In this document: positions 44,451 to 55,236 of the stretch, piece by piece | Layout of the letters: each line of letters starts with the position of its first letter | How positions within the stretch are numbered: position 1 is the stretch's first letter | NCBI RefSeq assembly: GCF_018863415.1 | Contig: NZ_JAHKSN010000019.1 | Location: 33,250 to 97,249 of the forward strand | From: Deinococcus aestuarii | GTDB taxonomy: Bacteria > Deinococcota > Deinococci > Deinococcales > Deinococcaceae | Length of the DNA: 64,000 bases | Direction: 5' to 3' | Program-made: the position numbers and the translations under genes | The notes under the pieces: model-generated | The model's database searches: none | Told to the model about the DNA's origin: nothing | Seen by the model: the letters and a program-made list of their open reading frames with translations, nothing else

Positions 44451-44463
44451 TGACAAGTTGTCA
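44451..44463. promoter_or_regulatory. TetR operator TGACAAGTTGTCA between YhgE and TetR genes
   Basis: The 13-bp sequence is perfectly palindromic about a central G. A minus-strand TTGACA (44459-44464), the -35 of the YhgE gene, overlaps it. A repressor bound here would block that promoter and, 36 bp away, could influence its own. Confidence 0.6.
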
Positions 44464-44486
44464 AGTGACAGAACGTCGGAAACGTG

Positions 44487-44492
44487 TATGCT
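44487..44492 (+). promoter_or_regulatory. -10 box (TATGCT) for leaderless TetR mRNA
   Basis: TATGCT is followed by six bases and then ATG 44499. Confidence 0.55.
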
Positions 44493-44498
44493 GAGGGT

Positions 44499-45089
44499 AT
44501 GATCGGTCCTCCCAAGCGTCTCGCGTCCCCGGATCGCCGGGCACAGATTCTGGACGCCGCCGAGGCCCTGTTCATCGAGCGGGGCTTCGAGGGCGTGACC
44601 ATGCCCGACCTCGCCGGGCGGCTGGGCACGTCGCGGCCCACGATCTACACCTACTTCACCTCGACGGAGGCGATGCTCGCGGCCGTCCTCGAACGGCGGC
44701 TGGGGGCCCTGTGGGAGCACATCGCGCCGCTGCTGCCGCAGCTCGCCACGGGCGGGGCCGAGCAGTTCTCGCTCCTGACCCGCGAGCTGCTGCGCGAGCG
44801 CGAACTGCTGCTGCTGCTGCACAGCGGCGGCGGCCCGACCTTCCAGGCCCACCGCCGCGCCTTCCTCTACGGGCTGGAGACGCGGCTGGAGGCCCACCGC
44901 CCCGCCCCGCCGGAGAGACACCCCCACCTCCTGCGCCTCGTGATCCTGACGCTGGAGGCGACCGCCCTGGCCGCCCTGCACGGCGACCTGCCGGGAGAGG
45001 GCGAGCTGCCGGAGACCCTCGGGGCCTTCGTGCGCGGGGGGATGGACCGCGTGCTGGGGCGCGGCGAGGGGAATGGCGAGGGGAATTAG
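44499..45089 (+). CDS. TetR-family repressor of the YhgE/Pip gene
   Basis: A 196-residue regulator. The HTH is GVTMPDLAGRLGTSRPTIYT followed by YFTSTEAMLAAV (about residues 32-63). The C-terminal ligand domain is helical. ATG 44499 is chosen from the TATGCT box six bases before it; an upstream start would add five residues. It is divergent from the YhgE gene, with a palindrome between them. The inducer is unknown. It ends 4 bp into the converging HTH gene. Confidence 0.92.
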   Translation: MIGPPKRLASPDRRAQILDAAEALFIERGFEGVTMPDLAGRLGTSRPTIYTYFTSTEAMLAAVLERRLGALWEHIAPLLPQLATGGAEQFSLLTRELLRERELLLLLHSGGGPTFQAHRRAFLYGLETRLEAHRPAPPERHPHLLRLVILTLEATALAALHGDLPGEGELPETLGAFVRGGMDRVLGRGEGNGEGN

Positions 45090-45766
45090 GCCGGGTCGGC
45101 GCCGAGGAAGGAGCTGGTCGTGTGGCTGATTCCCCGAAAACGCGCGGGATCATGGTGGGACGCCCCACGTGAGGCGAGCAGGGTGATGGTGCAGACCTCG
45201 CCCCCCTCCTTGATCTCCTCCATCGCCAGTTCTTCGAGCAGGGCGCTCATCGCTCGAACCAGCCGCCGATACCGCTCCGGCGTCAGGCGCAGGGTCAGGG
45301 CTTCGAGGTGGGGCGGGTAATCTTCCTCGGCGGGCCCGGAGGGGTGTGGGAGGGGCGAGGCGGGCCGCTGTGGATCGACGAACCCCACGGTTTCCTCCTC
45401 GTCCTCCCGCACCCGGCTCCATGACTGCTCGTATGCCCTCAGGAAAGTATCGGCGAACGCCTGCACGTCCCCTGCTCGGCCTTCCCCCTCCAGCGGGGGC
45501 AACAACTTCATAGGGAAACGGAACTCCCGCGCCGCGAGCTGCAAGAAGACCTTGCCGCTCTCACGCCGCACCTCTCGCAGCAGACCCAGCTCCATCAGCC
45601 GCCGCGTGTGGTGGTGGACGAGGTTCGCGGGCTGTCCCAGCGACACCGCCACATCGCTCGGCGAGGCGGGCGAGAGGAAGCGGCCCAGCAGTTCTATATC
45701 TTCCCTGAGCGCGCGGGCCTGGGCGGGGTCGGAGACGCGCAGCAGGTCCTGTTGTTCGCCTGTCAT
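45086..45766 (-). CDS. Winged-helix (ArsR-like) transcriptional regulator
   Basis: A 226-residue protein. The N-terminal winged helix shows SPSDVAVSLGQPANLVHHHT and the wing LREVRRESGKVFLQL (about residues 34-78). The rest is a helical domain rich in acidic residues with ALTLRLTPERYRRLVRAMSA near 165-185, as in ArsR-like regulators with an added C-terminal domain. A CATCCT box six bases before the ATG suggests leaderless expression. Targets are unknown. It overlaps the TetR gene by 4 bp at the 3' ends. Confidence 0.82.
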   Translation of the reverse strand: MTGEQQDLLRVSDPAQARALREDIELLGRFLSPASPSDVAVSLGQPANLVHHHTRRLMELGLLREVRRESGKVFLQLAAREFRFPMKLLPPLEGEGRAGDVQAFADTFLRAYEQSWSRVREDEEETVGFVDPQRPASPLPHPSGPAEEDYPPHLEALTLRLTPERYRRLVRAMSALLEELAMEEIKEGGEVCTITLLASRGASHHDPARFRGISHTTSSFLGADPA

Positions 45767-45847
45767 GCCCGCAGGATGACGGGACGGGTTTCAGTCGGCG
45801 AGGGTGGAGGCTGAAAGGAAAACTTTTTTACCCATTTAGCTCCTTCC

Positions 45848-46378
45848 CTATGGTCCGGTCAGAATGGAAAAATGGGAGACGTTGCCCATCACGTCGAGTT
45901 CGAGGTCGTCGCCGTCGCGGCTGTAACTCCACGGCGGTTCCACGAAAGTTGTCCAGAGCTTGCGCCCAGCCGTCGTCCACGCAGCGAGTTCGAGCTCGGC
46001 AGACATGAGAACGACGCCACCGATCCGATCCCACGCGAGGAAGCCGTGCTCTGTGAAGTCCTCCCACAGTCGCGTCGGTTCGTTCAGGTCATAGGCGAGA
46101 AGACGTGTCCCGGCACCGAGGAACAGTAGGCCCGTCTCGGGAACAATCAGCACGCCCGGCCCGAAGATACCCCCGTGCGACTCAAAGCGTTGCACGACAA
46201 CAAGCTCAGCCGGCTTGCTCTTGCCAACACCGACGCATAGCAATTGGTCGTCTTGGTAGGTTGGAGCTTCCAAGTCCCCGAACGCTTCCAGCACACCACC
46301 GGCGAGGAGCAGAAGATGGGCGAAGGGCTGGTCTCCCTGTCTCACCTCCAGCGTCCACTCCCCGACCTGTACTCGCAT
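45848..46378 (-). CDS. Hypothetical protein, beta-rich, lower GC than neighbours
   Basis: A 176-residue protein that I do not recognise. It starts MRVQVGEWTLEVRQGDQPFA and is rich in beta-type stretches (LLFLGAGTRLLAYDL, VVLMSAELELAAWT), as in a short WD/propeller-like or sandwich domain. It is cytoplasmic with no signal. It begins 5 bp after the lipase gene ends, so it is probably cotranscribed with it. Its codon choice is visibly poorer in GC than its neighbours, which suggests recent acquisition. Confidence 0.6.
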   Translation of the reverse strand: MRVQVGEWTLEVRQGDQPFAHLLLLAGGVLEAFGDLEAPTYQDDQLLCVGVGKSKPAELVVVQRFESHGGIFGPGVLIVPETGLLFLGAGTRLLAYDLNEPTRLWEDFTEHGFLAWDRIGGVVLMSAELELAAWTTAGRKLWTTFVEPPWSYSRDGDDLELDVMGNVSHFSILTGP

Positions 46379-46382
46379 TTCT

Positions 46383-47309
46383 TTACGACAGCTCCGCCTT
46401 CAGCCACCCCGCCGCCCGGTCGATCAGCTCGGCGGCGGCGGGCGAGAAGGCCGTCATGTTGGCGAAGCCGTGGATCATGCCGGGGCCGGGCTGGTGTTCG
46501 GCGCGCACGCCCGCCTCCCGCAGCGCCCCGACGTAGGCGATCCCCTCGTCGCGCAGGGGGTCGAACTCGGCGGTCAGGACGAGGGCAGGCGGCAGGTCGT
46601 GGAGCTGGGCGGCGTGCAGGGGGCTGACGTGCGGGTGCGCGGCGTGCGCGGGGTCGGCGAGGTACATCTGGCCGAAGAAGGCCATGCGCTCCTCGGTCAG
46701 GAAGTAGCCCTCGGCGTTCTCGCGGCGGCTGGGGTAACGGTCCACGTTGACGAAATCGGCGGCCGGGTAGATCAGGAGTTGCGCTCGGACGGCGGGTCCG
46801 TCCTCGTCCCGCGCCCGCTGGGTGCAGGCGATACACAGGCTCGCGCCCGCGCTGTCCCCCGCCACCGCGAGCCGGGTGGAGTCGGTCCCAAGTTCCTGCC
46901 CGTGTTCGGCAGCCCACACCAGGGCGGCGTAGGCGTCGTCCACCCCGGCGGGGAAGCGGTGCTCGGGCGCGAGGCGGTACTCGACGCTCAGGACGGCGGT
47001 GTCCCCCTCCGCGCACAGCTCGCGGCACACGTGGTCGTGCGTCTCGATGGAGTACGCGACGAAGCCGCCCCCGTGGAAGAACACGGTCAGCGGGTGCGGC
47101 CCCTGCCCCAGCGGCGTGTACAGCCGGGCGGGCAGTTCGGAGGCCGGGCCGGGGAGGGTCAGGTCGCGCGTCCCGGCGATGGTCACGTCCCGTTTGGGCG
47201 AGCGGGCCGCGTTGGCGATCACGGCGGCGCGCATCTCCTCCAGGCCGTTCGGCTGGGGGGCGGCGGCGAGCTGGAGCAGGACTTCTTGCAGGTGGGGATC
47301 GAGGGGCAT
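46383..47309 (-). CDS. Alpha/beta hydrolase of the hormone-sensitive-lipase family
   Basis: A 308-residue esterase. The oxyanion motif HGGGFVAYS and the nucleophile motif GDSAGASL are typical for bacterial HSL-type (family IV) esterases. The acid is in TAEFDPLRDEG and the histidine in MIHGFANM. AAAGGAAG lies upstream of ATG 47309. No signal peptide is seen, so it acts in the cytoplasm on short-chain or aromatic esters. It precedes the unknown 176-residue gene. Confidence 0.93.
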   Translation of the reverse strand: MPLDPHLQEVLLQLAAAPQPNGLEEMRAAVIANAARSPKRDVTIAGTRDLTLPGPASELPARLYTPLGQGPHPLTVFFHGGGFVAYSIETHDHVCRELCAEGDTAVLSVEYRLAPEHRFPAGVDDAYAALVWAAEHGQELGTDSTRLAVAGDSAGASLCIACTQRARDEDGPAVRAQLLIYPAADFVNVDRYPSRRENAEGYFLTEERMAFFGQMYLADPAHAAHPHVSPLHAAQLHDLPPALVLTAEFDPLRDEGIAYVGALREAGVRAEHQPGPGMIHGFANMTAFSPAAAELIDRAAGWLKAELS

Positions 47310-47332
47310 GGGGCTTCCTTTCGCGGCGCGGC

Positions 47333-48037
47333 TCAGCGCCAGGAGGTGAGGTCGGGGCCGAGGTGCGCGGTCTCGTTGAAGGCGTCGAGGCTGGCGCGCC
47401 CGCCGCCGTAGGTGACGCGGGTCAGGCTGCCGTTCCGGACCCGCCAGTTCAGCGTCAGGGCCGAGTCGTCGGGGGCGCGCAGGACGGCGGCGACGGTGAC
47501 GCCGATCACGCCGCCCGAGGAGAAGGCGAGGACGGTGCGCCCGGAGGGCCCGGCGAGCCGCTCGCGCAGGAAAGCGTGCACGCGGGCGCGGAAGGCGGCC
47601 CAGGTCTCCACGTCCCCGTGCGCCACCTCGCCTCGCAGGTACGCCTCGGCGAGCGGTTCGAGCATCCGCTGGAAGTGGCGGTTACGCTCCGGCCCCAGGC
47701 GACCCTCCTCCGAGGCGCGCAGCAGGGCGTCGAACTTCGGGTCACGGGCAGCGAGCAGCGGGGCGAGGGTGCGAATCAGGCCGTCGCCGTCGTACTCGGC
47801 GAGACGGGGGTCCACCACGGGCTCGGGCCAGTCTCCCCCCGCCCCCTCGGCCGCCAGCCGGGCGCTCTCCCGCTGCCGGACGAGGGAGCCGCAGAACACG
47901 TCGCTGGGCTCCACCCCCGACTCGGCGAGGAAGGTGCCCACCGCGCGGGCCTGCTCCTCCCCCAAGCGGGAGAGGCGGTCGGTGTCGGCCTCGAAGGGGG
48001 TGGCCTGCCCGTGCCGGACGAGGATGAGGGTGCTCAA
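47333..48037 (-). CDS. Histidine phosphatase-family protein with altered second His motif
   Basis: A 234-residue protein. The phosphohistidine motif LILVRHGQAT is at residues 4-13 and the arginine follows in VRQRESARLAAEG. The region that usually reads SHGG is here FSSGGVIG, so the second catalytic histidine is replaced by serine. Subfamilies with this change exist and their activity is unclear. The likely start is TTG 48037. It lies just upstream of the lipase gene, separated by 23 bp, in the same direction. Confidence 0.82.
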   Translation of the reverse strand: MSTLILVRHGQATPFEADTDRLSRLGEEQARAVGTFLAESGVEPSDVFCGSLVRQRESARLAAEGAGGDWPEPVVDPRLAEYDGDGLIRTLAPLLAARDPKFDALLRASEEGRLGPERNRHFQRMLEPLAEAYLRGEVAHGDVETWAAFRARVHAFLRERLAGPSGRTVLAFSSGGVIGVTVAAVLRAPDDSALTLNWRVRNGSLTRVTYGGGRASLDAFNETAHLGPDLTSWR

Positions 48038-48287
48038 GCGGCGGCACCGGGTGGGCGAGAAGGCATGGACCGGGTTGTGGGGTGGGGCACGTCCGGCAGG
48101 CTAGCGCAGCGGGGAGGCCCGCAGAATCGAGCGGTCCTTGAGAAAAGGACGGGGCCGCCTTGCGGGGGCGAGGGGGACGGGGCCCGCCGCGCTGGACGGC
48201 CACCGTGACCCACGGCAGGGCTTACCCTGGGGGAAGCCGCGCCCTCGCCCACCCCTCCCGGCCCCGCCCGGGGAAACGGAGCCCCCG
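48038..48287. other. Divergent 250-bp region upstream of a small membrane protein gene
   Basis: A TACCCT hexamer at 48223-48228 may be the -10 box of the plus-strand membrane-protein gene that starts at 48288, with a GGAG ribosome site just before that start. No further gene or hairpin with T-run is visible. Confidence 0.4.
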
Positions 48288-48554
48288 ATGATGCACCCCG
48301 CCCTCCTCACCGCCGCCCTGCTGACCCTCCTCCTCGCCGTGCTGACGCTGGGCATGATCCTGGGCGTCAACCTGGGGAGCCACGGGCGCCCCTACGTCCC
48401 GGCGGGGGCCCTGCGGCGGGCCGAGCCGGGCCGCCGTACCCTCGGGCGGCTGCGGGTGGCCCTCTACGTCCTGTTGCTGGGCACCGGGGGGCTGCTGTGG
48501 CTGGCATGGCTGTGGCGGGTCCTCCCAGCCGTGCAGGGTATCCGGCTGGCCTGA
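48288..48554 (+). CDS. Small two-span membrane protein
   Basis: An 88-residue protein with helices at about residues 5-27 and 56-78, joined by a basic and glycine-rich loop (GSHGRPYVPAGALRRAEPGR). I do not recognise the family. ATG 48288 has GGAG upstream; ATG 48291 is an alternative. It is a single gene that converges with the broken Malectin-type gene 27 bp later. Confidence 0.65.
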   Translation: MMHPALLTAALLTLLLAVLTLGMILGVNLGSHGRPYVPAGALRRAEPGRRTLGRLRVALYVLLLGTGGLLWLAWLWRVLPAVQGIRLA

Positions 48555-48580
48555 GCCGGGCCGAGGTGGGGAGACAAGCT

Positions 48581-49760
48581 TCAGGGAGCGGGCGCGACCA
48601 CGACGGTCGTGGAGGCGAACGAGGACGGCCACACGGAGAGGCCGGTGCTGCCCTGCGCCACGGCGGTGACGGTGTACTGGCCGACGGGCGGGTTTTGCCA
48701 CTCGATCCGGAAGGGGGCCCCCGTGGCCTCCCCGATCTTGAAGGCCCGACTCGACGGGTAGGAGCGCGACGCGTTCGGTCGGCGCCGAGGCCGTCACGGA
48801 GAGCGGCAAGGCCTGACCGGCGGTCGCCCCTGGACCGGGCCGGGGGTCGAACGTCACGGTCGGCGGGGTCTCGCCGGGCCGGGCCACCCGCCAGAGTTCG
48901 AGGCCGGAAAAGCTCGCCGTGGCGGCGCCGAGGCTCGCCACGTCCAGCGCACCGTCCTCCACGGTGAGGCGGAAGGGCCCCAGCCGGTCCCAGCGGCCTG
49001 CCTCGCCGGGGTCGAAGCGCGCGACGCGGCGGCCCTCCATCTCGATGTCGTAGGGCGCCGCGTCCTCGGCCCGGACCCACAGGTACACGTCGTAGGGGGC
49101 GCTCGGGACGGGCACGCTCACCTCCAGCCCCCCCGGGCGCGAGAGGGCGCTGCGGATCAGGTCCTCGCGCTCCGGGCTCAGGACGCGGGGCACTGGGGCC
49201 ACCCCCGGGGCGAGGGGGAGCGGCGTGCCGTTGGTCCTGACGTCCCCCGCCCCGCCCGCCTCATAGAAGACCGCGTTCGGGCAGGAGGAGCAGACGAAGT
49301 TGTCCTGCGCCGTGGCCGGGCCGCCGAGGTTGATCGCCCGCAGGGGCAGCAGGCTCCCGCCGCTGTAGTCGCGCGAGCGCAGCGCGGCCCGCTCGGGCGC
49401 CGAGGTCGTGGCGGCCCCCCGGTCGTCGACGGCGCGGGCGAAGGAGGCGTCCACCTCCTCGCCCTGGATCGAGGAGTCGCGCTCCTGGGTGTCCACGAAG
49501 CGGTAGGGGGCCGTGTCGTCCTCCCCAATCTTGGTCCCGTTGATGAAGAACTCCACCCGGCTCACCCGGCCGTCCGGGTCCGAGGCGTCGGCCTCCAGGG
49601 TCACGTGGTGGTTGCTTTCAAAGGTCGGCAGGGACCCCGGGGCCCCCACATGGTCCGGGGACTTCCCGGCCACCCCACCCCTGGCTCCCCCATCGTTCTG
49701 TGCGGCCCGGCTCTGGACCGGACGCCTCCCGACCGGGTTCTCCGCGCCAAACGTGCTCAT
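48581..49760 (-). pseudogene. Broken secreted Ig-like/Malectin protein gene (frameshift, no signal peptide)
   Basis: From 49760 the reading frame gives an Ig-like module (VTLEADASDPDGRVSRVEFF) and a Malectin-like module ending FSGLELWRVARPG. Near 48744-48756 the frame changes: the last Ig-like module continues as FKIGEATGAPFRIEWQNPP and STTVVVAPAP only in the next frame, with its stop at 48581. Part of the strand before the break is also missing. There is no signal peptide, and the N-terminus starts in the middle of a domain. The gene seems to be a degraded fragment; a sequencing error could explain the frameshift but not the missing start. Confidence 0.7.
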
Positions 49761-49820
49761 CCTACAGAAGATGAGAGGGAGTTCATAGTCTGGCTGGGAC
49801 ACGGAAGAGAGGCACCGCCC

Positions 49821-51697
<1,877 letters not shown>

Positions 51698-51701
51698 GAA
51701 T

Positions 51702-52118
51702 TCATTCTCCCTTGACGGTCAGAACTTCGAGTTCGGCGAAGGACGCGTAATCCGCTGGGTTGAGGGTGAGGAGAGGCAGGCCGCTCACCTCGGCGTGGGC
51801 GCCGATCAGGTAGTCCGTGACGGGGCGCCGTGGCAGTCCACCTCCGGACAGCCGCCGCCTCTCCACATACCCGGCGTGCAACTCGCCTACCCGGCGCCAC
51901 ACCCTGCGGCCTAGCGTCCAGTCGACCTCGACACCGAACTCCTGCAACCACTCCTCGGCACGGGGATCACGGGGCGTGAGTTCCGCGACGACGGGGCCGC
52001 AGACGATGAGGTGAGCGGCAGCATCGAGCCGCCGTGCGATGGCTTCTGCTTTCGGCTCCCGAAACCGCAGGGCGAGAATCACGTTGGAATCGAGGCAGAT
52101 GGCGGCAGGCTGGGTCAT
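51702..52118 (-). CDS. vapC: VapC-type PIN-domain toxin
   Basis: A 138-residue RNase toxin. The four acidic residues of the PIN active site can be placed at Asp10 (LDSNVI), Glu46 (VVAELT), Asp102 (TDYLIGAHA) and Asp123 (NPADYA). VapC proteins cut specific tRNA or rRNA until bound by the antitoxin. The gene follows its AbrB-type antitoxin by 70 bp. It lies in the middle of an acyl-CoA operon and ends 4 bp before an SDR gene. Confidence 0.9.
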   Translation of the reverse strand: MTQPAAICLDSNVILALRFREPKAEAIARRLDAAAHLIVCGPVVAELTPRDPRAEEWLQEFGVEVDWTLGRRVWRRVGELHAGYVERRRLSGGGLPRRPVTDYLIGAHAEVSGLPLLTLNPADYASFAELEVLTVKGE

Positions 52119-52188
52119 GTCTGGAGGCTGGCTGGGCGGAGGGGCATCACCCCGCGGGGTGAGTTCACAGAGCCGAGGCAGAAACAGG

Positions 52189-52518
52189 TCACCTCGGCAA
52201 GTCTTCGATGTAGGTAATCTTCTTGACCCCCGGCCCGCTTTGCAGGATGTCGCGGTCGCCGGGGTCATGCCGCATATCGCTGATGTACTCATCGGCGGTC
52301 ATTCCAGCCGGGGGTTCCAGCGTGCCGATAGCTTCCGTGAAACTGCGGCGGCGCCTCCTGGCCGGTTGCATGGTCACCGTCTCACCCTCCTCCACGAAAT
52401 CCACGACGCTCCCCGACTCCAGCCCAAACCGATCCCGCAATGCTTTAGGGAGGGTCAACTGCCCCTTGCTGGTCACGGTGGCCCGGTGAACGCGCCGCTC
52501 CTGTGGTTTGGTGGTCAT
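52189..52518 (-). CDS. vapB: AbrB/SpoVT-type antitoxin (VapB)
   Basis: A 109-residue protein. Residues about 12-50 form a swapped-hairpin DNA-binding domain (ATVTSKGQLTLPKALRDRFG). The rest, with DEYISDMRHDPGD, should bind the toxin. ATG 52518 has AGGAGGTGA upstream. An inverted repeat (CTCACTT / AAGTGAG) covers the promoter side and is a likely autoregulatory operator. Partner of the VapC gene that follows. Confidence 0.88.
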   Translation of the reverse strand: MTTKPQERRVHRATVTSKGQLTLPKALRDRFGLESGSVVDFVEEGETVTMQPARRRRRSFTEAIGTLEPPAGMTADEYISDMRHDPGDRDILQSGPGVKKITYIEDLPR

Positions 52519-52536
52519 CCTTACTCACCTCCTTAC

Positions 52537-52564
52537 CTCACTTTAACAGCCGTAACGAAGTGAG
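52537..52564. promoter_or_regulatory. Inverted repeat upstream of vapB
   Basis: CTCACTT (52537-52543) and AAGTGAG (52558-52564) form a perfect 7-bp inverted repeat with a 14-base spacer directly before the VapB ribosome site. It fits an operator for autoregulation by the VapBC complex. Confidence 0.5.
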
Positions 52565-52569
52565 TAGGG

Positions 52570-52959
52570 TCACACCAACGTGAGCAGGGGCCGTAACTCC
52601 TCCGCGACGGCGCGAGGGTCAAGCAGCTCTCCCCGCGCCGTTCTCAGCACCAGCTCGAACACGGCGTCATCCGGGCCGCTCAGCTCCGCGCCGTTCAGCA
52701 GCAAGAAGACGTAGGTGGCCGCGTAGGCCGTCCGCTTGTTGCCGTCCACGAAGGCGTGCCCCCGCGCCAGGAAGAACAGGAGAGCGGCGGCCTTCTCCAC
52801 CAGCGACGGGTAAAGCTCCACTCCGAACGCCTCCATCGCGGGCTGGGCGAGGGCCGAAGCCAGTACACCCGCGTCCCGAACGCCGCCTGCTCCCCCGAAG
52901 GCGGCAATGGCCTCGTCGTGCAGTTCCACCACCTGACCGGGGGTCAGGTAAACGATCAC
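52570..52959 (-). CDS. doc: Doc-type death-on-curing toxin (Fic fold)
   Basis: A 129-residue toxin. The Fic motif HAFVDGNKR (residues 68-76) is complete except that Ala replaces Pro in the usual HPFxDGNKR. Doc proteins phosphorylate EF-Tu and block translation. The GTG start overlaps the antitoxin stop as GTGA. It lies between its AbrB-type antitoxin and the VapBC pair. Confidence 0.9.
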   Translation of the reverse strand: MIVYLTPGQVVELHDEAIAAFGGAGGVRDAGVLASALAQPAMEAFGVELYPSLVEKAAALLFFLARGHAFVDGNKRTAYAATYVFLLLNGAELSGPDDAVFELVLRTARGELLDPRAVAEELRPLLTLV

Positions 52960-53171
52960 GCGTCGCTGAGTCGCTGGAGCAGGTCGCGCTTCTCACGGAA
53001 CAGCTTGGCTCTGGCGTCCTCAAAGGTCATCCCCTTGCGGGCGGGGCGCAGGATCAGGCCGCCCTCGGTGGGCTCAATCTCCACCTCGTCCTCGAAGCGG
53101 TACAGCTCCAACAGCTCCTTGGGCAGGATGACGGCCCGTGACTTACCGACGGTGGTGAGGCGCTTGCGCAT
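52956..53171 (-). CDS. AbrB/MazE-type antitoxin for the Doc toxin
   Basis: A 71-residue protein. Residues about 3-45 are an AbrB-like fold (RLTTVGKSRAVILPKELLEL), and the acidic C-terminal tail would cap the Doc active site. Classical Doc partners are Phd proteins, so an AbrB-type partner is a common variant. A TAGAAT box six bases before the ATG suggests leaderless expression, and an 11-bp palindrome overlaps that box. Confidence 0.85.
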   Translation of the reverse strand: MRKRLTTVGKSRAVILPKELLELYRFEDEVEIEPTEGGLILRPARKGMTFEDARAKLFREKRDLLQRLSDA

Positions 53172-53177
53172 GGCTTG

Positions 53178-53192
53178 ATTCTAACCCGGTTA
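53178..53192 (-). promoter_or_regulatory. Leaderless -10 box and palindromic operator of the antitoxin-doc pair
   Basis: On the minus strand TAGAAT (53178-53183) precedes ATG 53171 by six bases. The palindrome TAACCCGGTTA (53182-53192) overlaps it, so the antitoxin could shut off its own promoter. Confidence 0.6.
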
Positions 53193-53197
53193 AAGCC

Positions 53198-54450
<1,253 letters not shown>

Positions 54451-54454
<4 letters not shown>

Positions 54455-54786
54455 AGCGGTTCCTCCTCCAGCTTCAGGGGGCGAAAGTGGGCGGTATGGT
54501 CTTCGATGCCGATAAGGACCTCGCGGTGGATGCCCCCGCCCTCGCGCCGCACCGAGAGGCCCAGGGCCAGGATGCGCTCCAGCAGCGCCTCGGCGCGGCC
54601 CAGCAGGGCGGGGTCGGGATCGGTGACCAGCTCCTCGGCGAGGCGGGCGTCCTCCTCGAACAGGGCGCGGTAGGGCTCGAAGGTGGGCAGCGGCTCGAAG
54701 GTGCAGTGGACGCTGAAGGGCTCAACGTGGCTGAGCGGCATCCGCGCCAGCAGCACGCCGTCCCGCTCCAGCAGGTAGACGGTCAC
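54451..54786 (-). CDS. Conserved-looking small protein of unknown function
   Basis: A 111-residue cytoplasmic protein starting [18 protein letters not shown]. It shows [21 protein letters not shown] followed by a helix and a C-terminal strand region ([19 protein letters not shown]). I do not recognise it, and it does not look like LvaB. The GTG start and the stop overlap the neighbouring thioesterase and ACAD genes (GTGA and ATGA), so it is a true part of the operon. It may serve as a small accessory to the dehydrogenase. Confidence 0.7.
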
Positions 54787-55232
54787 GCCGTGTCCTCCCG
54801 ACCCGGGCGCCCGCCGACGGGTGAGATCGTCGCCAGCGCCGCCGCGACGAGGGTGTCCTCTCCCCCACTCCGGGCGTACACGTCGGCCCGCACGACGACC
54901 TGGCGGCGGCCCGCGCGCAGCACCTCGCCGCGTGCCCACAGCGTCTCGCCCTTGGCGGGGGCGAGCAGGTTCAGCTTGTACTCCGAAGTCACCACGTCCC
55001 CGGCGACCGAGGCGGCGGCCCAGGCACTCACGGTGTCCGCGAGGTAGCCGATCACCGCCCCGTGCGCGTAGCCGTGGTGCTGGGTCAGGACGGGCTTGAG
55101 GTCGATCTCGATCTCGACCCGCCCGTTCTCGAAGTGGGTGAGGCGCGTGCCCATGAACCGCGTGAACTCGCTCGTCTCGATGGCGCGTTCGAGCAGGTCA
55201 CGGGTGAGGGTGGAGGGGTCGGGAGTGGTCAC
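54783..55232 (-). CDS. PaaI-type hotdog acyl-CoA thioesterase
   Basis: A 149-residue hotdog protein. The catalytic pattern is HHGYAHGAVIGYLADT (about residues 48-63) and the C-terminal strands are ETLWARGEVLRAGRRQVVVR. Such enzymes release free acids from aryl- or acyl-CoA. GTG 55232 has GGAGG upstream. It starts four bases after the stop of a second, similar thioesterase, so the two may form a heteromer or be a tandem duplicate. Confidence 0.88.
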   Translation of the reverse strand: MTTPDPSTLTRDLLERAIETSEFTRFMGTRLTHFENGRVEIEIDLKPVLTQHHGYAHGAVIGYLADTVSAWAAASVAGDVVTSEYKLNLLAPAKGETLWARGEVLRAGRRQVVVRADVYARSGGEDTLVAAALATISPVGGRPGREDTA

Positions 55233-55236
55233 GGGG

